Shown here piece after piece: positions 25,837-35,473 of a stretch of DNA of 64,000 bases; positions within the stretch are counted from its first letter, which is position 1, and every line of letters starts with the position of its first letter. The DNA is from Mucilaginibacter pedocola. Its GTDB lineage: Bacteria > Bacteroidota > Bacteroidia > Sphingobacteriales > Sphingobacteriaceae. The stretch covers positions 62,001 through 126,000 of the forward strand of contig NZ_MBTF01000004.1 of the NCBI RefSeq assembly GCF_002013915.1, in the 5' to 3' direction. A program made the translations under genes and the position numbers. The notes under the pieces are model-generated. The model worked only from the letters and a program-made list of their open reading frames with translations, made no database searches and was not told where the DNA came from.

Positions 25837-25847
25837 TCTTCACTGCC

Positions 25848-26654
25848 ATGAAAACGCTGAATAACCACCTGATACTATATGATGCTGATTGCCCTATGTG
25901 CAATGCCTACACCAAAGCATTTACCCATGCAGGTATGCTTGATGGCAGGGCAAGCTACCAAGATATGCCCGAAGCGGCTTGTCCGCTGGTTGACCGCCAG
26001 CGCGCCGTTAACGAAATTGCCTTGGTCGACACCCAAACCGGGGAAGTGAGCTATGGCGTGCAAAGCCTGTTCAAGGTTATCGGTAATAGCTTCCCGGTGT
26101 TTGGCCCGCTGTTCAGGTTCGCGCCTTTTGTTTGGCTGATGAAAAAGGTATATGCCTTTGTATCTTATAACCGCCGGGTAATTATTCCTGCTGCGCACGA
26201 TGTGCAGGGCATACAGCCAAGCTTCAGGCTGGGGTACAGGTTGGCTTATTTAGCGTTTACATGGTTTATTGTAGGGAGCATATTAACTGCTTATGCGCAT
26301 CACCTTACCCCGCTGGTGCCCTTGGGCGATAAACTGCGCGAGTATTACATCTGCGGCGGGCAGGTGCTGTTTCAGGGCATCGTCATCAGCTTTTACCGCC
26401 CCGAAAAGCGCTGGGAATATCTGGGCAACATGATGACGATTTCTTTGGCCGGTGCCCTATTGCTGCTACCCGTATTATTGCTGGCCAAGTTTGTCGTGCT
26501 TAGCCCCATCATTTGTACCTTGTGCTTTTTGGGCGTGGCCGGACTGATGTTTTTAGAGCACATCCGCCGCACCAAACTGATGAAGCTGGGCTGGCTACTC
26601 ACCATTACCTGGGTAGTGTACCGGTTGCTGTTGTTGCTTGTAATTTTAAATTGA
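25848..26654 (+). CDS. DCC-family thiol-disulfide oxidoreductase with membrane domain
   Basis: 268 residues. Residues 6-115 form a DCC (DUF393) thioredoxin-like domain with the name-giving DxxCxxC motif as YDADCPMCNAYT. After residue 140 come four to five membrane spans (AYLAFTWFIVGSILTAYA onward), so the redox head is anchored at the inner membrane. Substrate unknown. Seven bp separate it from the epimerase gene. Confidence 0.78.
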   Translation: MKTLNNHLILYDADCPMCNAYTKAFTHAGMLDGRASYQDMPEAACPLVDRQRAVNEIALVDTQTGEVSYGVQSLFKVIGNSFPVFGPLFRFAPFVWLMKKVYAFVSYNRRVIIPAAHDVQGIQPSFRLGYRLAYLAFTWFIVGSILTAYAHHLTPLVPLGDKLREYYICGGQVLFQGIVISFYRPEKRWEYLGNMMTISLAGALLLLPVLLLAKFVVLSPIICTLCFLGVAGLMFLEHIRRTKLMKLGWLLTITWVVYRLLLLLVILN

Positions 26655-26661
26655 ACGTATT

Positions 26662-27588
26662 ATGAAATACCATAAAATAGTTTTGGCCGGCGGTAACGGA
26701 TACCTCGGCACCGTGCTGGCCAAATATTATAAAAACCTTGCCGAAGAAATTATACTGCTTAGCCGCAAGCCTGCCGCAACCATTGGTAACATTAAAACCC
26801 TTGTTTGGGATGGCGAAACCGAAGGCGACTGGGCCGAAGCGCTGAACGGTGCCGATATGCTAATAAATCTCTGCGGCAAAAACGTGAACTGCCGTTACAC
26901 CGAAAAAAACAAAGCCGAAATTATCCGCAGCAGGGTAGTGCCCACAACTTTATTAGGCAAGGTAATAGGCAAACTGGCGCAGCCGCCAAAACTCTGGATA
27001 AACCTGGCATCTGCCACCATATACCGCCACGCCGAAGACCATGCGCAGGACGAGGCCACCGGCGAAATTGGCTACGGTTTTTCTATCGACGTGTGCAAGC
27101 AATGGGAGCAATGCTTTTTTGATGCCGATACACCCAACACTCGCAAAGTAGCCCTGCGCCATGGCATAGCCCTTGGCCGAAGCGATAGCGTTTTTCCACG
27201 CCTGTTGAATTTAGTGAGATTTGGTTTGGGCGGCAAACAAGGTGACGGCGAGCAATACATTGCCTGGATACACGAGTATGATACCGCCCGTATCACCGAG
27301 TTTTTAATAGAGCACACTGAACTGGATGGTGTTATCAACTGCGCCGCCCCCGAAGCTGCAAAGAATAAAGACCTGATGCGCATTATCCGCAAAGCCTACG
27401 GCGTACCCTTCGGCCTGCCTGCACCGCAGTGGCTGCTGGAGATAGGCGCCAAAATCATCGGCACCGAAACAGAACTAATATTGAAAAGCCGCTGGGTAGC
27501 GCCCAAACGTTTGCTGGATGCAGGCTTTGTTTTCAGTTTCCCGAAGGCTGAGCATGCCGTGCACGATGTTTTGAGTTTAAGGGTGTAG
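26662..27588 (+). CDS. TIGR01777-family NAD-dependent epimerase-like protein
   Basis: 308 residues. Extended short-chain dehydrogenase fold: GGNGYLGTVLAKYY (Rossmann glycines), NLCGKNVNCRYTEKNK, and a C-terminal DUF1731 segment (GLPAPQWLLEIGAKIIGTE, then SRWVAPKRLLDAGFVFSFP). This matches the YfcH/SulA-like TIGR01777 family, often fused to or next to SRPBCC domains, as here. Biochemical role unresolved. Confidence 0.88.
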   Translation: MKYHKIVLAGGNGYLGTVLAKYYKNLAEEIILLSRKPAATIGNIKTLVWDGETEGDWAEALNGADMLINLCGKNVNCRYTEKNKAEIIRSRVVPTTLLGKVIGKLAQPPKLWINLASATIYRHAEDHAQDEATGEIGYGFSIDVCKQWEQCFFDADTPNTRKVALRHGIALGRSDSVFPRLLNLVRFGLGGKQGDGEQYIAWIHEYDTARITEFLIEHTELDGVINCAAPEAAKNKDLMRIIRKAYGVPFGLPAPQWLLEIGAKIIGTETELILKSRWVAPKRLLDAGFVFSFPKAEHAVHDVLSLRV

Positions 27589-27605
27589 TGCTGTAGATAT
27601 TTGCC

Positions 27606-27638
27606 CCGTAGCGATGGGTTTGAAACCCATCGCTACGG
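27606..27638. repeat. Near-perfect palindrome CGTAGCGATGGGTTT
   Basis: CCGTAGCGATGGGTTT and AAACCCATCGCTACGG face each other with almost no loop (33 bp). A second copy with a 25-bp core is at 39483-39507. Here it sits within an operon, 18 bp after the epimerase stop. Confidence 0.8.
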
Positions 27639-27670
27639 TTACGGATACATAAAATTACTATCAATTCACC

Positions 27671-28120
27671 ATGGCAATCATCAACCTCAGTACCAAAATA
27701 AAAGCTCCCGTAGCTACCTGCTTCGACTTATCAAGAAGCATCGACCTGCATATAAGTTCCATGCAGCACAGCAAAGAAAAAGCCATAGCCGGCAAAACAT
27801 GCGGGCTCATCGGGCTCAACGAATGGGTGACCTGGCAGACCAACCACCTCGGGCTAAAATTCAACATGACCATCCGCATCAGCGAGTTTGCCGCAGCCGA
27901 CTACTTTGTTGACGAAATAGTAAAAGGGCCCTTTAAAATGCTACGGCACCTGCATCAATTTAAACAGGCGGGCAGCTATACCATCATGACGGATGAGTTC
28001 ATCTTCAAATCGCCATTTGGATGGTTGGGCAAACTTGTAGATAAGTTTTTTATGGAGCGTTACATGCGGAAGTTGTTGACGCAGCGTAACGCCGTAATAA
28101 AAGAAGCAGCAGAAAGATGA
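27671..28120 (+). CDS. SRPBCC (START-like) domain protein
   Basis: 149 residues. Helix-grip fold pattern: STKIKAPVATCFDLSRSIDL at the start, KTCGLIGLNEWVTWQ, FVDEIVKGPFKMLRHLHQF and a long C-terminal helix with FMERYMRKLL. Same type as the SRPBCC half of cell-division-inhibitor-like SRPBCC-epimerase fusions; here the halves are separate genes. Likely binds a hydrophobic ligand. Overlaps the next gene by 4 bp (ATGA). Confidence 0.82.
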   Translation: MAIINLSTKIKAPVATCFDLSRSIDLHISSMQHSKEKAIAGKTCGLIGLNEWVTWQTNHLGLKFNMTIRISEFAAADYFVDEIVKGPFKMLRHLHQFKQAGSYTIMTDEFIFKSPFGWLGKLVDKFFMERYMRKLLTQRNAVIKEAAER

Positions 28121-28491
28121 TTTATATAAGTAAAGGCAATAAAAAGATATTGGTTGTTGTTGCTTTGTGCCTTTTTGCAGTTGCAAATATTGGATATGTG
28201 GCTGTTAAAGGCATCTTAGTGCAGCGTGGCATTGCTGTTACAGCTGTAGTTTTATTCACGGCAGCTTTTGTTATTGGGTTATGTACTGTATTATTTTCTT
28301 GGCCAGAAGACATAACGAGCTTTAGATACCGAGTTTTGCGCCCTTGGCTTTTTGTAACCATAGCCACCATAATTAGCTTCGTCGTAATTTATTTGGGAAT
28401 TGTAGCGGTAATTTTCTTTCCTACTCTTATATTCTTAGGGTCAATGGGAGGGCTGATGGGAGGACGCTTCAAGTTAAAACTTAAGAACTGA
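28117..28491 (+). CDS. Small membrane protein, unknown function
   Basis: 124 residues with four predicted spans (about 10-30, 40-62, 75-98 and 98-118) and basic ends. The start overlaps the SRPBCC stop, so it is translationally coupled and closes the operon. No family recognised. Confidence 0.6.
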   Translation: MIYISKGNKKILVVVALCLFAVANIGYVAVKGILVQRGIAVTAVVLFTAAFVIGLCTVLFSWPEDITSFRYRVLRPWLFVTIATIISFVVIYLGIVAVIFFPTLIFLGSMGGLMGGRFKLKLKN

Positions 28492-28516
28492 TAAAGAATC
28501 GGAACGGAAACTATCA

Positions 28517-29218
28517 TCACCCCTCCATATTTAACTTCTGAAAAACCTTATCCCGATAGGATTGCCCTATGGCGAGGTCTTGCCCGGCTACGCGCAGGAA
28601 ATTACCCTCTGCAAATTGAATGTAGGCCGTGTTTACCATAGTGCTGCGGTGTATGCGGATGAAGTTTGCAGCGGGCAGCAGTTGCTCCAGTTTGCTAAAC
28701 GTCATGTAGGTAACATAGGTTTGTGCCGCGGTATGTACTTTCAAATAATCGCCATAGCCCTCAATATGGCTGATGTCGGCATGATTTATTTTGATAAGCC
28801 TGCGGTCGACTTTCAAGAAGATGAAGCTGTTTTCGGCAGCAGGGGTGGGGATAACCTCGGCACTTGCTTGTTTTAAATTTACTTTCTGTACGGCTTTTAT
28901 AAAACGCTCAAAGGTGATGGGTTTTAGCAGGTAATCTACCGCTTCCAGCTCAAAAGCATCAACGGCATAGTCGGCATATGCGGTAGTAAAGATAACCTTG
29001 GGGGCGTTTTTCAACGAGCGCAGGAAGTTTACGCCCGTAATGCCGGGCATTTGTATATCTAGAAACATTACATCAACCTGCTGCTCGTGCAGTACCGAAA
29101 ATGCTTCGATAGCGCTTTGGCAAACGGCCACGCAGTTTAACCCCGGCGTTTGGGCAATGTAGCCTTCCAGTAATTGCCGGGCCAGCGGCTCGTCGTCTAC
29201 CACAATGCAGTTGGTCAT
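28517..29218 (-). CDS. LytTR-family response regulator
   Basis: 233 residues. Receiver domain 1-120 with phosphoacceptor D54 (VMFLDIQMPG) and acidic pocket VVDDE. LytTR DNA-binding domain 135-230 (ISHIEGYGDYLKVHT, FIRIHRSTMVN). It should bind direct-repeat sites when phosphorylated by the kinase encoded 3 bp upstream. Target genes unknown; the divergent S41 peptidase is a candidate. Confidence 0.93.
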   Translation of the reverse strand: MTNCIVVDDEPLARQLLEGYIAQTPGLNCVAVCQSAIEAFSVLHEQQVDVMFLDIQMPGITGVNFLRSLKNAPKVIFTTAYADYAVDAFELEAVDYLLKPITFERFIKAVQKVNLKQASAEVIPTPAAENSFIFLKVDRRLIKINHADISHIEGYGDYLKVHTAAQTYVTYMTFSKLEQLLPAANFIRIHRSTMVNTAYIQFAEGNFLRVAGQDLAIGQSYRDKVFQKLNMEG

Positions 29219-29221
29219 ATC

Positions 29222-30292
29222 TTAATTTAGCTGTATGGTTAAAGTTACGGTAAAAATGCTTTCGCCCCGATGCACATCCAGTTGATGGCTTTCAGGATAC
29301 AGCAGTTGCAGTCGCTTGCGCACGTTGTTTAGCCCTATGCCACCTTCCCCGTTGGTTATGGTGCCTTTTTCGGCTACGGGGTTGCTCGTTTGGAAAACCA
29401 ATTCGTCTTCATCAACGGCCAGCGCAAGCTTTACCCATTTGTTCGTTAAGTTTTTTTGCAGCGAGTGCTTAAAGGCATTCTCTATCAGCGGTAAAAAAAG
29501 CAGGGGTTCTATCTCCAATGCCCCTACATCGCCCTGTACCGAAAACTCGATGGCCTCGGAGTTATCATGCCTGATGCTCTCGAGCTTGATGTAGCTGTGT
29601 ATAAAATCGACCTCTTGCTGCAGGTGTACCTTATCTTGCTGGGCATTGTATAGCACATACCGCATAATACTGCTCAGCCCGGCTATCATTTCCGGCGCTT
29701 TGGGCGATGCATGCACACTCAGGGCATAAAGGTTGTTCAACGTATTAAAAAAGAAATGCGGCTGCACTTGAGATTTTAGGTGGTTCAGTTCCAGTTTTAG
29801 TTTGTCGGTTTCGGCGGCGAAGAGGTTATGCTGGTTTTTGAATAGCAGCCTGATCACATATATGGATGTAGCCGCTGCCATCACCAAACAGGTATAGCCG
29901 AGGGTTTGATGGAAAAGTCCGTGTTCATAATCCCAGGGGTAAGCGGTGTACAGGTTATCGCGGTAACCTTTGGGGATAAATGGCATAGCCACCATGGCCA
30001 GCGCGGTAAGCCGGTACCAAATCTCGTAAAGCAATATGTAAACTGGGAAGAGCAGCGCAAAAAGCCAGTATCTCTTTTTGCCTACCGTATATGGGAGGTA
30101 CAGGCGGTAAAAGATGATGATGACCGGCAGGCCCATAATGTTAAGCAACACGAGGCTGAGGGTGAAAGAGGGCTTATCCCATATCTGGCTGCCGGTAGCG
30201 AATGGGCTTAGCACGCCTACAAATAGCAGGTACGATAATTCGGCAATAAGGCTTTTTTGCTTGTATGTAAGCATGCGTGAAGAAAACGGCAT
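29222..30292 (-). CDS. LytS-type sensor histidine kinase
   Basis: 356 residues (or 350 from the second ATG). Four membrane spans in the first 150 residues, no large extracytoplasmic sensor, then the His_kinase domain with QPHFFFNTLNNLYALS (phospho-His near 179) and a HATPase region (IENAFKHSL, then GEGGIGLNNVRKRL). Signals through the LytTR regulator downstream. The stimulus is unknown. Confidence 0.92.
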   Translation of the reverse strand: MPFSSRMLTYKQKSLIAELSYLLFVGVLSPFATGSQIWDKPSFTLSLVLLNIMGLPVIIIFYRLYLPYTVGKKRYWLFALLFPVYILLYEIWYRLTALAMVAMPFIPKGYRDNLYTAYPWDYEHGLFHQTLGYTCLVMAAATSIYVIRLLFKNQHNLFAAETDKLKLELNHLKSQVQPHFFFNTLNNLYALSVHASPKAPEMIAGLSSIMRYVLYNAQQDKVHLQQEVDFIHSYIKLESIRHDNSEAIEFSVQGDVGALEIEPLLFLPLIENAFKHSLQKNLTNKWVKLALAVDEDELVFQTSNPVAEKGTITNGEGGIGLNNVRKRLQLLYPESHQLDVHRGESIFTVTLTIQLN

Positions 30293-30447
30293 GCCTAAAG
30301 GTAAGGTTTGCCTGCGGGATACTCATGCATTTTTCGACGAACATAGCGTTTTGCACGGTGAATTTTTTGCGGATGTTTTAGCCGAGCCGTTCGGCAGCTT
30401 CATCTAAAACTTTTCTAACGAGCAATAAACGCACGCACTTTTGGCGT

Positions 30448-32115
30448 ATGAAAAAGATAACCGCCATCATCGCCGTATTGCTGTTGGGTGCCGCAGTGTT
30501 AAAAGCGCAAAGCAAACAGCAAATAGAAAACCTTACCGCCTACACCAAGGTATGGGGCTTCCTTAAATATTATCACCCATCTGCCGCAAAAGGGCAGCCG
30601 GATTGGGATGCGGAGTATATTAAAAACGTACCGGCTATTAACAAAATAGCGGAGCGCGGGGCATTCGATAAATTTATTACTGAATGGTATAATAGTTTAC
30701 CCAAAGCGAAACTTAGCGGGGAGGTAACCCGCTTGCAGGGCGATTCGGTAATTAAGGTATTTGATGAGAAGGATATCGCTCGTTTCGGCATCCCTAAGGT
30801 ATTGCAAAAAAGCCTGGAGGAATTGTACCTGTACCACCTGCCCGATTCGAGCAAATACATTAACGATTTTGATGGCAGGTATAAATACGACCATGTGTTC
30901 CATAACGAGGACCCGATGGCTGCTCCGCTCTATCCCGACGAAGCACACCGCCTGCTGGCGCTGGCTCGTTTCTGGAACATCGTCAACTATTTTTATCCGC
31001 ATAAAAAAACCAACGCGCCGGGCTGGGATGAGGTGCTGGTAGAGTTTATTCCGAAGTTTAAGGAGGCTCGCAACGCTGACGAATACCGCGAAGCTTTCCT
31101 GCAATTAACAACACGTATTCACGATAGCCACTCCTGGTTTTTACAAAAAGAATGGAACGCCGCCCACGGTGATTTCCTGAATATGCCCTTTGATACCTAT
31201 TATGCTGAAGGCAAATTTTTGATAGGTTACAGCAAGTACGATTCGCTGATGCGGGCTGCCGATTTGAAAGTAGGCGACGAGATAGTAGCCATAAACGGCC
31301 TACCGGTCCTCGAAAGGGTAAAGCAAATAGCGCCGCACACTACCGGCACCAACGCCTCGTCGTATTACCGTGAAATAGGCCGCAACCTGTTCCGTATCGA
31401 TTCTAATAAAACTGTTCGCATTACTTTAGATAGGAATGGGCAAAGGCTGGAGAAGCAATTAAAACTTTATACCTACGGCGAGCTCTTTCAATACCGTGTA
31501 AAGCACCGCCCCAAAATTGCCACTGATATGGGGCATGGTGTGTGGTATGTGCGCTTTTGTGAAATTGGCGATGTGCGAACCCTTAAGAAAATGTACACCG
31601 ATATAGCCAATGCTAAAACTGTGATATTGGAAATGCGCGATTACCCAAGCTTCCAGATAGTGCAGGCCATGTGGCCGGGGTTGGTGGCCAAGCGCCTGCC
31701 TGCTGAAGTTAATTATAATGCAATACTGGGTTTTCCGGGTACCTTCAAGGCTAATATATCAGAAATTCCTGCCACGCCCGATACCTTGGGGCTACCGCTT
31801 TACAAGGGCAAACTGGTGGTGCTGGTGAACGAGCAAACCCAAAGCCTTGCCGAAAGTGTTGCCGCCGAACTGCGCATGCGTCCCAACACTATTATTATAG
31901 GCAGGCAAACGGCGGGCACCACGGGTAATATGGTGCGGGTTGATATTCCGGGTGGCATCGAAGGCTCGTACACTGCCGTGAAGGTTTTGGGTATTAACGG
32001 CAGCTTTGAAGAAGGCAATGGCGTAAAGCTGGATAAGGAAGTAAAACTATCCCTGAAAAATATCCGTTCGGTCCCCGATTACCTGCTGGAAAAAGCTTAT
32101 CAGGAATCATTATAA
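30448..32115 (+). CDS. Secreted S41-family peptidase
   Basis: 555 residues, signal peptide ending LKA. An N-terminal tail-specific-protease helical part (LTAYTKVWGFLKYYHPSA), a PDZ-like segment (MRAADLKVGDEIVAINGLPV, about 268-290) and the S41 catalytic core with Ser in NEQTQSLAESVAAEL and Lys/Gly region GRQTAGTTGN. A C-terminal processing or tricorn-like serine protease of the periplasm or outer membrane. Located opposite the LytS/LytTR pair. Confidence 0.88.
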   Translation: MKKITAIIAVLLLGAAVLKAQSKQQIENLTAYTKVWGFLKYYHPSAAKGQPDWDAEYIKNVPAINKIAERGAFDKFITEWYNSLPKAKLSGEVTRLQGDSVIKVFDEKDIARFGIPKVLQKSLEELYLYHLPDSSKYINDFDGRYKYDHVFHNEDPMAAPLYPDEAHRLLALARFWNIVNYFYPHKKTNAPGWDEVLVEFIPKFKEARNADEYREAFLQLTTRIHDSHSWFLQKEWNAAHGDFLNMPFDTYYAEGKFLIGYSKYDSLMRAADLKVGDEIVAINGLPVLERVKQIAPHTTGTNASSYYREIGRNLFRIDSNKTVRITLDRNGQRLEKQLKLYTYGELFQYRVKHRPKIATDMGHGVWYVRFCEIGDVRTLKKMYTDIANAKTVILEMRDYPSFQIVQAMWPGLVAKRLPAEVNYNAILGFPGTFKANISEIPATPDTLGLPLYKGKLVVLVNEQTQSLAESVAAELRMRPNTIIIGRQTAGTTGNMVRVDIPGGIEGSYTAVKVLGINGSFEEGNGVKLDKEVKLSLKNIRSVPDYLLEKAYQESL

Positions 32116-32176
32116 ATAATTGGTAGATAATGTTATTTTTGTAGCACATCATCTTTATAAAACCAATATTAACAAT

Positions 32177-32650
32177 ATGAAAGCCACAGCATTATTCATC
32201 ATCTGCCTTTGCTTTTCGGTAGCATCGTTCGCACAATCAACTATAACACCTGCCGAGGCCGGCGTAACCTATGGTAAAACCGTAACTGCCGATGGTGCTT
32301 TAACCACCGCCGCATTAAAAACTACCCTGAGCAGCGATACCACCTACGCAGGTAAAGTAACCGGTACCGTAGTTGATGTCTGCAAAAAGAAAGGCTGCTT
32401 TATGAAACTGGCGCAGGAAGATGGTAAAACCATTATGGTGCAGTTTACCGATTATGCCTACTTTATGCCGCAAAACATTGTAGGTAAAACCGTAGTAGTA
32501 GAAGGCCTGGCTAAAGTGAAAGAACTTTCGGTAGAACGCCAGAAACACTACGCCAAAGATGCCAACAAAAGCGAAGCAGAAATTGCTGCCATAACCCAGC
32601 CTAAGAAAGATATTTCGATAATGGCGGATGGGGTTTTAGTGGTGAAATAA
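32177..32650 (+). CDS. DUF4920 secreted protein
   Basis: 157 residues from the ATG starting the signal peptide (MKATALFIICLCFSVASFAQ); the 19 in-frame codons upstream look like leader. The mature part matches DUF4920: YAGKVTGTVVDVCKKKGCFM with two cysteines four residues apart, then MVQFTDYAYFMPQNIVGKTV. An OB-like fold, periplasmic, function undetermined. Ends with a strong terminator, 27 bp past its stop. Confidence 0.82.
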   Translation: MKATALFIICLCFSVASFAQSTITPAEAGVTYGKTVTADGALTTAALKTTLSSDTTYAGKVTGTVVDVCKKKGCFMKLAQEDGKTIMVQFTDYAYFMPQNIVGKTVVVEGLAKVKELSVERQKHYAKDANKSEAEIAAITQPKKDISIMADGVLVVK

Positions 32651-32677
32651 AACAAGCACGAATTTTACGAATTGTAG

Positions 32678-32703
32678 AGACGCGATACTTCGCGTCTTTT
32701 TTA
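32678..32703 (+). terminator. Terminator of the DUF4920 gene
   Basis: AGACGCGA-TACT-TCGCGTCT followed by TTTTTTA. The stem is also a copy of the dispersed AGACGC...GCGTCT hairpin seen at 50660-50910, so a repeat appears to serve as a terminator. Confidence 0.8.
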
Positions 32704-32717
32704 TTTGGTGGTTATTT

Positions 32718-32937
32718 GAGTGAACACGAATTGCACGAATTATTCGAAATTTTCTCAAATCAAATCGGTTGAATTTTAATGAACCTGCAAATTAATTTTT
32801 GTGAAATTCAACTTAATTCGGATGATTAGTGTTTACTCAATTCGTGAAATTCGCACAATTTGATAAAATTAGTGTTCACTCATTTTAAATCTTTGCGCTT
32901 CTTTGCGTTTTTCCTCTGCGTCCTCTGCGGTTAAATC
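32718..32937. repeat. Composite repeat (CACGAATT inverted arms plus CTTTGCG tract)
   Basis: Left arm 32718-32760 (GTGAACACGAATTGCACGAA and on) and right arm 32840-32884 (AATTCGTGAAATTCGCACAA, then GTGTTCACTC) are imperfect inverses; a CTTTGCG/CCTCTGCGG tract follows to 32937. The 32651-33020 gap has no gene. The same two-part composite recurs at 36123-36290. Confidence 0.7.
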
Positions 32938-33020
32938 ACCACTACGCTATCGTTTTCGTGAATAAATTTTTACTATTCGGCAGAATAACCCTATAATTAC
33001 AAATCCCGGATAATAACCCC

Positions 33021-34430
33021 ATGAAGACCTTTCTCGACGAGGATTTTTTGCTGCAAACCAATACGGCCAAACGTTTATACCACGATTTTGCTGCCGACAT
33101 GCCTATTATAGATTACCACTGCCACTTGCCGCCGAACGAAATTGCCGACGACATCAGCTTTGATAACCTAACCGCCATTTGGCTGCACGGCGACCATTAC
33201 AAGTGGCGGGCCATGCGTGCCAACGGGGTAGATGAGCATTACATTACCGGTGGCGCCAGTGATAAAGAAAAATTTGAGCAATGGGCGGCAACCGTGCCTT
33301 ACACTCTGCGCAACCCCCTTTACCATTGGACGCACCTGGAACTGCAGCGCTACTTCGGCATTCATTCGAGGTTGATGCCTTCTACCGCCAACGATATTTA
33401 TGCCGACTGCACGGCACAACTGCGCAGCCCGCAAAACAGCGTGCGCAACCTCATCACCAAAATGAATGTGGAGGTGATATGCACAACCGACGACCCTATT
33501 GATAGCCTGGAGCATCATGCAAAACTTCGCGCGAGTAACTTTGGCGTGAAAGTGCTGCCGGCGTTCCGCCCTGATAAGGCAATGGCGAGTGAAAATATAG
33601 TTACGCTGAATAAATACATCGACCAGCTGGAAAAAGTTGCTGATGTAGCTATTGGCGACCTGTACAGCTATTTAACCGCGTTGAAAAAACGCCATACTTA
33701 TTTTGCCAGCAACGGATGCACCGTATCTGACCATGGGATAGACCAGGTTTACGCCGAAGACTGTACCGAAAAAGAAGCAGGCGATATATTTGCCAAAATA
33801 CGCACCCAGCAACCGATCAGCGGGAGCGAGAATGTGAAGTTCAAATCTTTCATGCTGCACCAATTTGCTATTTGGGATTACGAGAAGGGCTGGGTACAGC
33901 AGTACCATATTGGTGCCATGCGCAACAACAGCACAAGGGGCTTTAAAGAGTCGGGGCCCGATACGGGGCGCGATTCTATAGGTGATTTTCACCAGGGGAG
34001 AAGCCTTTCTAAGTTTTTGGATAGGTTAGATACCGATGATAAACTGGCTAAAACCATTCTATACAACCTTAACCCTGCCGATAACGAACTGATGGCCACT
34101 ATGGCGGGTAACTTCCAGGATGGCTCGGTAGCGGGTAAGATACAGTGGGGCTCGGCATGGTGGTTCCTTGATCAGAAGGACGGCATGACCAAGCAATTGA
34201 ACACACTCTCTAATATGGGACTCATCAGCCGGATGGTGGGCATGCTTACCGATTCGCGCAGCTTCCTGTCGTTTCCGCGGCACGAATATTTCAGGCGGAT
34301 ATTGTGCAACCTGTTCGGCGAGGACATAGAGAATGGCGAACTGCCCAACGATATGGAATGGACGGGGCGAATTATACAGGATATTTGCTATTATAACGCA
34401 AAAAACTACTTCGATTTTGATAAGAAATGA
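33021..34430 (+). CDS. uxaC: Glucuronate isomerase
   Basis: 469 residues, the normal UxaC length. Amidohydrolase-like fold with the metal motif DYHCHL near residue 32, ICTTDDPIDSLEHH and AWWFLDQKDGM. It converts D-glucuronate to D-fructuronate (or galacturonate to tagaturonate). First gene of a three-gene uronate operon; its stop overlaps the kinase start (ATGA). The upstream reductase/dehydratase steps (uxuB, uxuA) are not in the window. Confidence 0.95.
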   Translation: MKTFLDEDFLLQTNTAKRLYHDFAADMPIIDYHCHLPPNEIADDISFDNLTAIWLHGDHYKWRAMRANGVDEHYITGGASDKEKFEQWAATVPYTLRNPLYHWTHLELQRYFGIHSRLMPSTANDIYADCTAQLRSPQNSVRNLITKMNVEVICTTDDPIDSLEHHAKLRASNFGVKVLPAFRPDKAMASENIVTLNKYIDQLEKVADVAIGDLYSYLTALKKRHTYFASNGCTVSDHGIDQVYAEDCTEKEAGDIFAKIRTQQPISGSENVKFKSFMLHQFAIWDYEKGWVQQYHIGAMRNNSTRGFKESGPDTGRDSIGDFHQGRSLSKFLDRLDTDDKLAKTILYNLNPADNELMATMAGNFQDGSVAGKIQWGSAWWFLDQKDGMTKQLNTLSNMGLISRMVGMLTDSRSFLSFPRHEYFRRILCNLFGEDIENGELPNDMEWTGRIIQDICYYNAKNYFDFDKK

Positions 34431-35473
34431 GCGGTTTGCTATCTAAAAATTATAAACAGGGCGCTGTACTGTCATTCGGCGAATTATTGTTAAGGCTTAG
34501 TCCGGATGCTGGCGGGCAATGGTTGGCAGATAGTGCGCTGCCCGTATTTGTTGGTGGTGCCGAGTTCAACGTAGCTTCGGCGCTGGCGCTATGGGATGTG
34601 CCATCTAAATACTTTACCGCTCTGCCAAAAAACGGGCTTTCCGAAGAACTGGCAGGTTATGTAAATTCCCGCGGGATAGATACCTCCAAAATATTTTATG
34701 GCGATGGCAGGATGGGCCTATACTTCCTAACGCAGGGGAAGGATCTGAAGAACGATGCCCTGATATACGACCGCGCCAACTCCGCCTTTGCCGAACTGAA
34801 ACCCGGTATGGTAGATTGGGATAGCGTGCTGGAAGGTGTTAGCTGGTTCCACTTTACGGCTATATGCCCCGCCATTAGTCAGCAAACTGCTGATGTTTGT
34901 TTGGAAGTGTTGCAAGCGGCGTCGGCAAAGAGCATCACCATATCCGTCGACCTGAACTACCGCGCCAAGCTATGGCAATATGGCAAGCAGCCGCAAGAGG
35001 TGATGCCGGGTTTGGTAGAATACTGCGATGTGGTAATGGGCAACATCTGGGCCGCCGAAATGATGCTGGGTATAGAAGTTTATGGCGATATACACGAGAG
35101 CGGGCAGAAAAGCATCTACCTGAAAGAGGCGCTTTCCTCATCTGAAAGGCTGATCGAAAAGTTCCCGAAGTGCAAGGCCGTAGCCAATACCTTCAGGTTT
35201 GATGGGCGCGGAACCATAAATTACTATGCGGCGTTGTATGCTGATGGCGGTTTCTACAGCTCGAAGGAACATACCGCAGATAGCATTGTGAGCAAAGTGG
35301 GCTCTGGCGATTGTTTTATGGCCGGGCTGATAAATGGCTTTTACCATAACGATGCCCCGCAGCAGGTGCTTGAATTTGCTACCGCCGCTGCTTTTACGAA
35401 ACTTTTTGTGGCCAGCGATGCCACTACTAATACAATAGAAGATATTACGAACGCAATTACCAATGGCCAATAA
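34427..35473 (+). CDS. kdgK: 2-dehydro-3-deoxygluconokinase
   Basis: 348 residues, PfkB-type sugar kinase. VLSFGELLLRLSP at the start, VGGAEFNVASALA (substrate Gly/Asn region) and the catalytic KVGSGDCFMAGLINGF (anion hole GSGD) near 285. It phosphorylates 2-keto-3-deoxygluconate to KDPG. Coupled to uxaC (4-bp overlap) and to the aldolase (11-bp overlap), giving the last two steps of uronate catabolism. Confidence 0.93.
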   Translation: MSGLLSKNYKQGAVLSFGELLLRLSPDAGGQWLADSALPVFVGGAEFNVASALALWDVPSKYFTALPKNGLSEELAGYVNSRGIDTSKIFYGDGRMGLYFLTQGKDLKNDALIYDRANSAFAELKPGMVDWDSVLEGVSWFHFTAICPAISQQTADVCLEVLQAASAKSITISVDLNYRAKLWQYGKQPQEVMPGLVEYCDVVMGNIWAAEMMLGIEVYGDIHESGQKSIYLKEALSSSERLIEKFPKCKAVANTFRFDGRGTINYYAALYADGGFYSSKEHTADSIVSKVGSGDCFMAGLINGFYHNDAPQQVLEFATAAAFTKLFVASDATTNTIEDITNAITNGQ

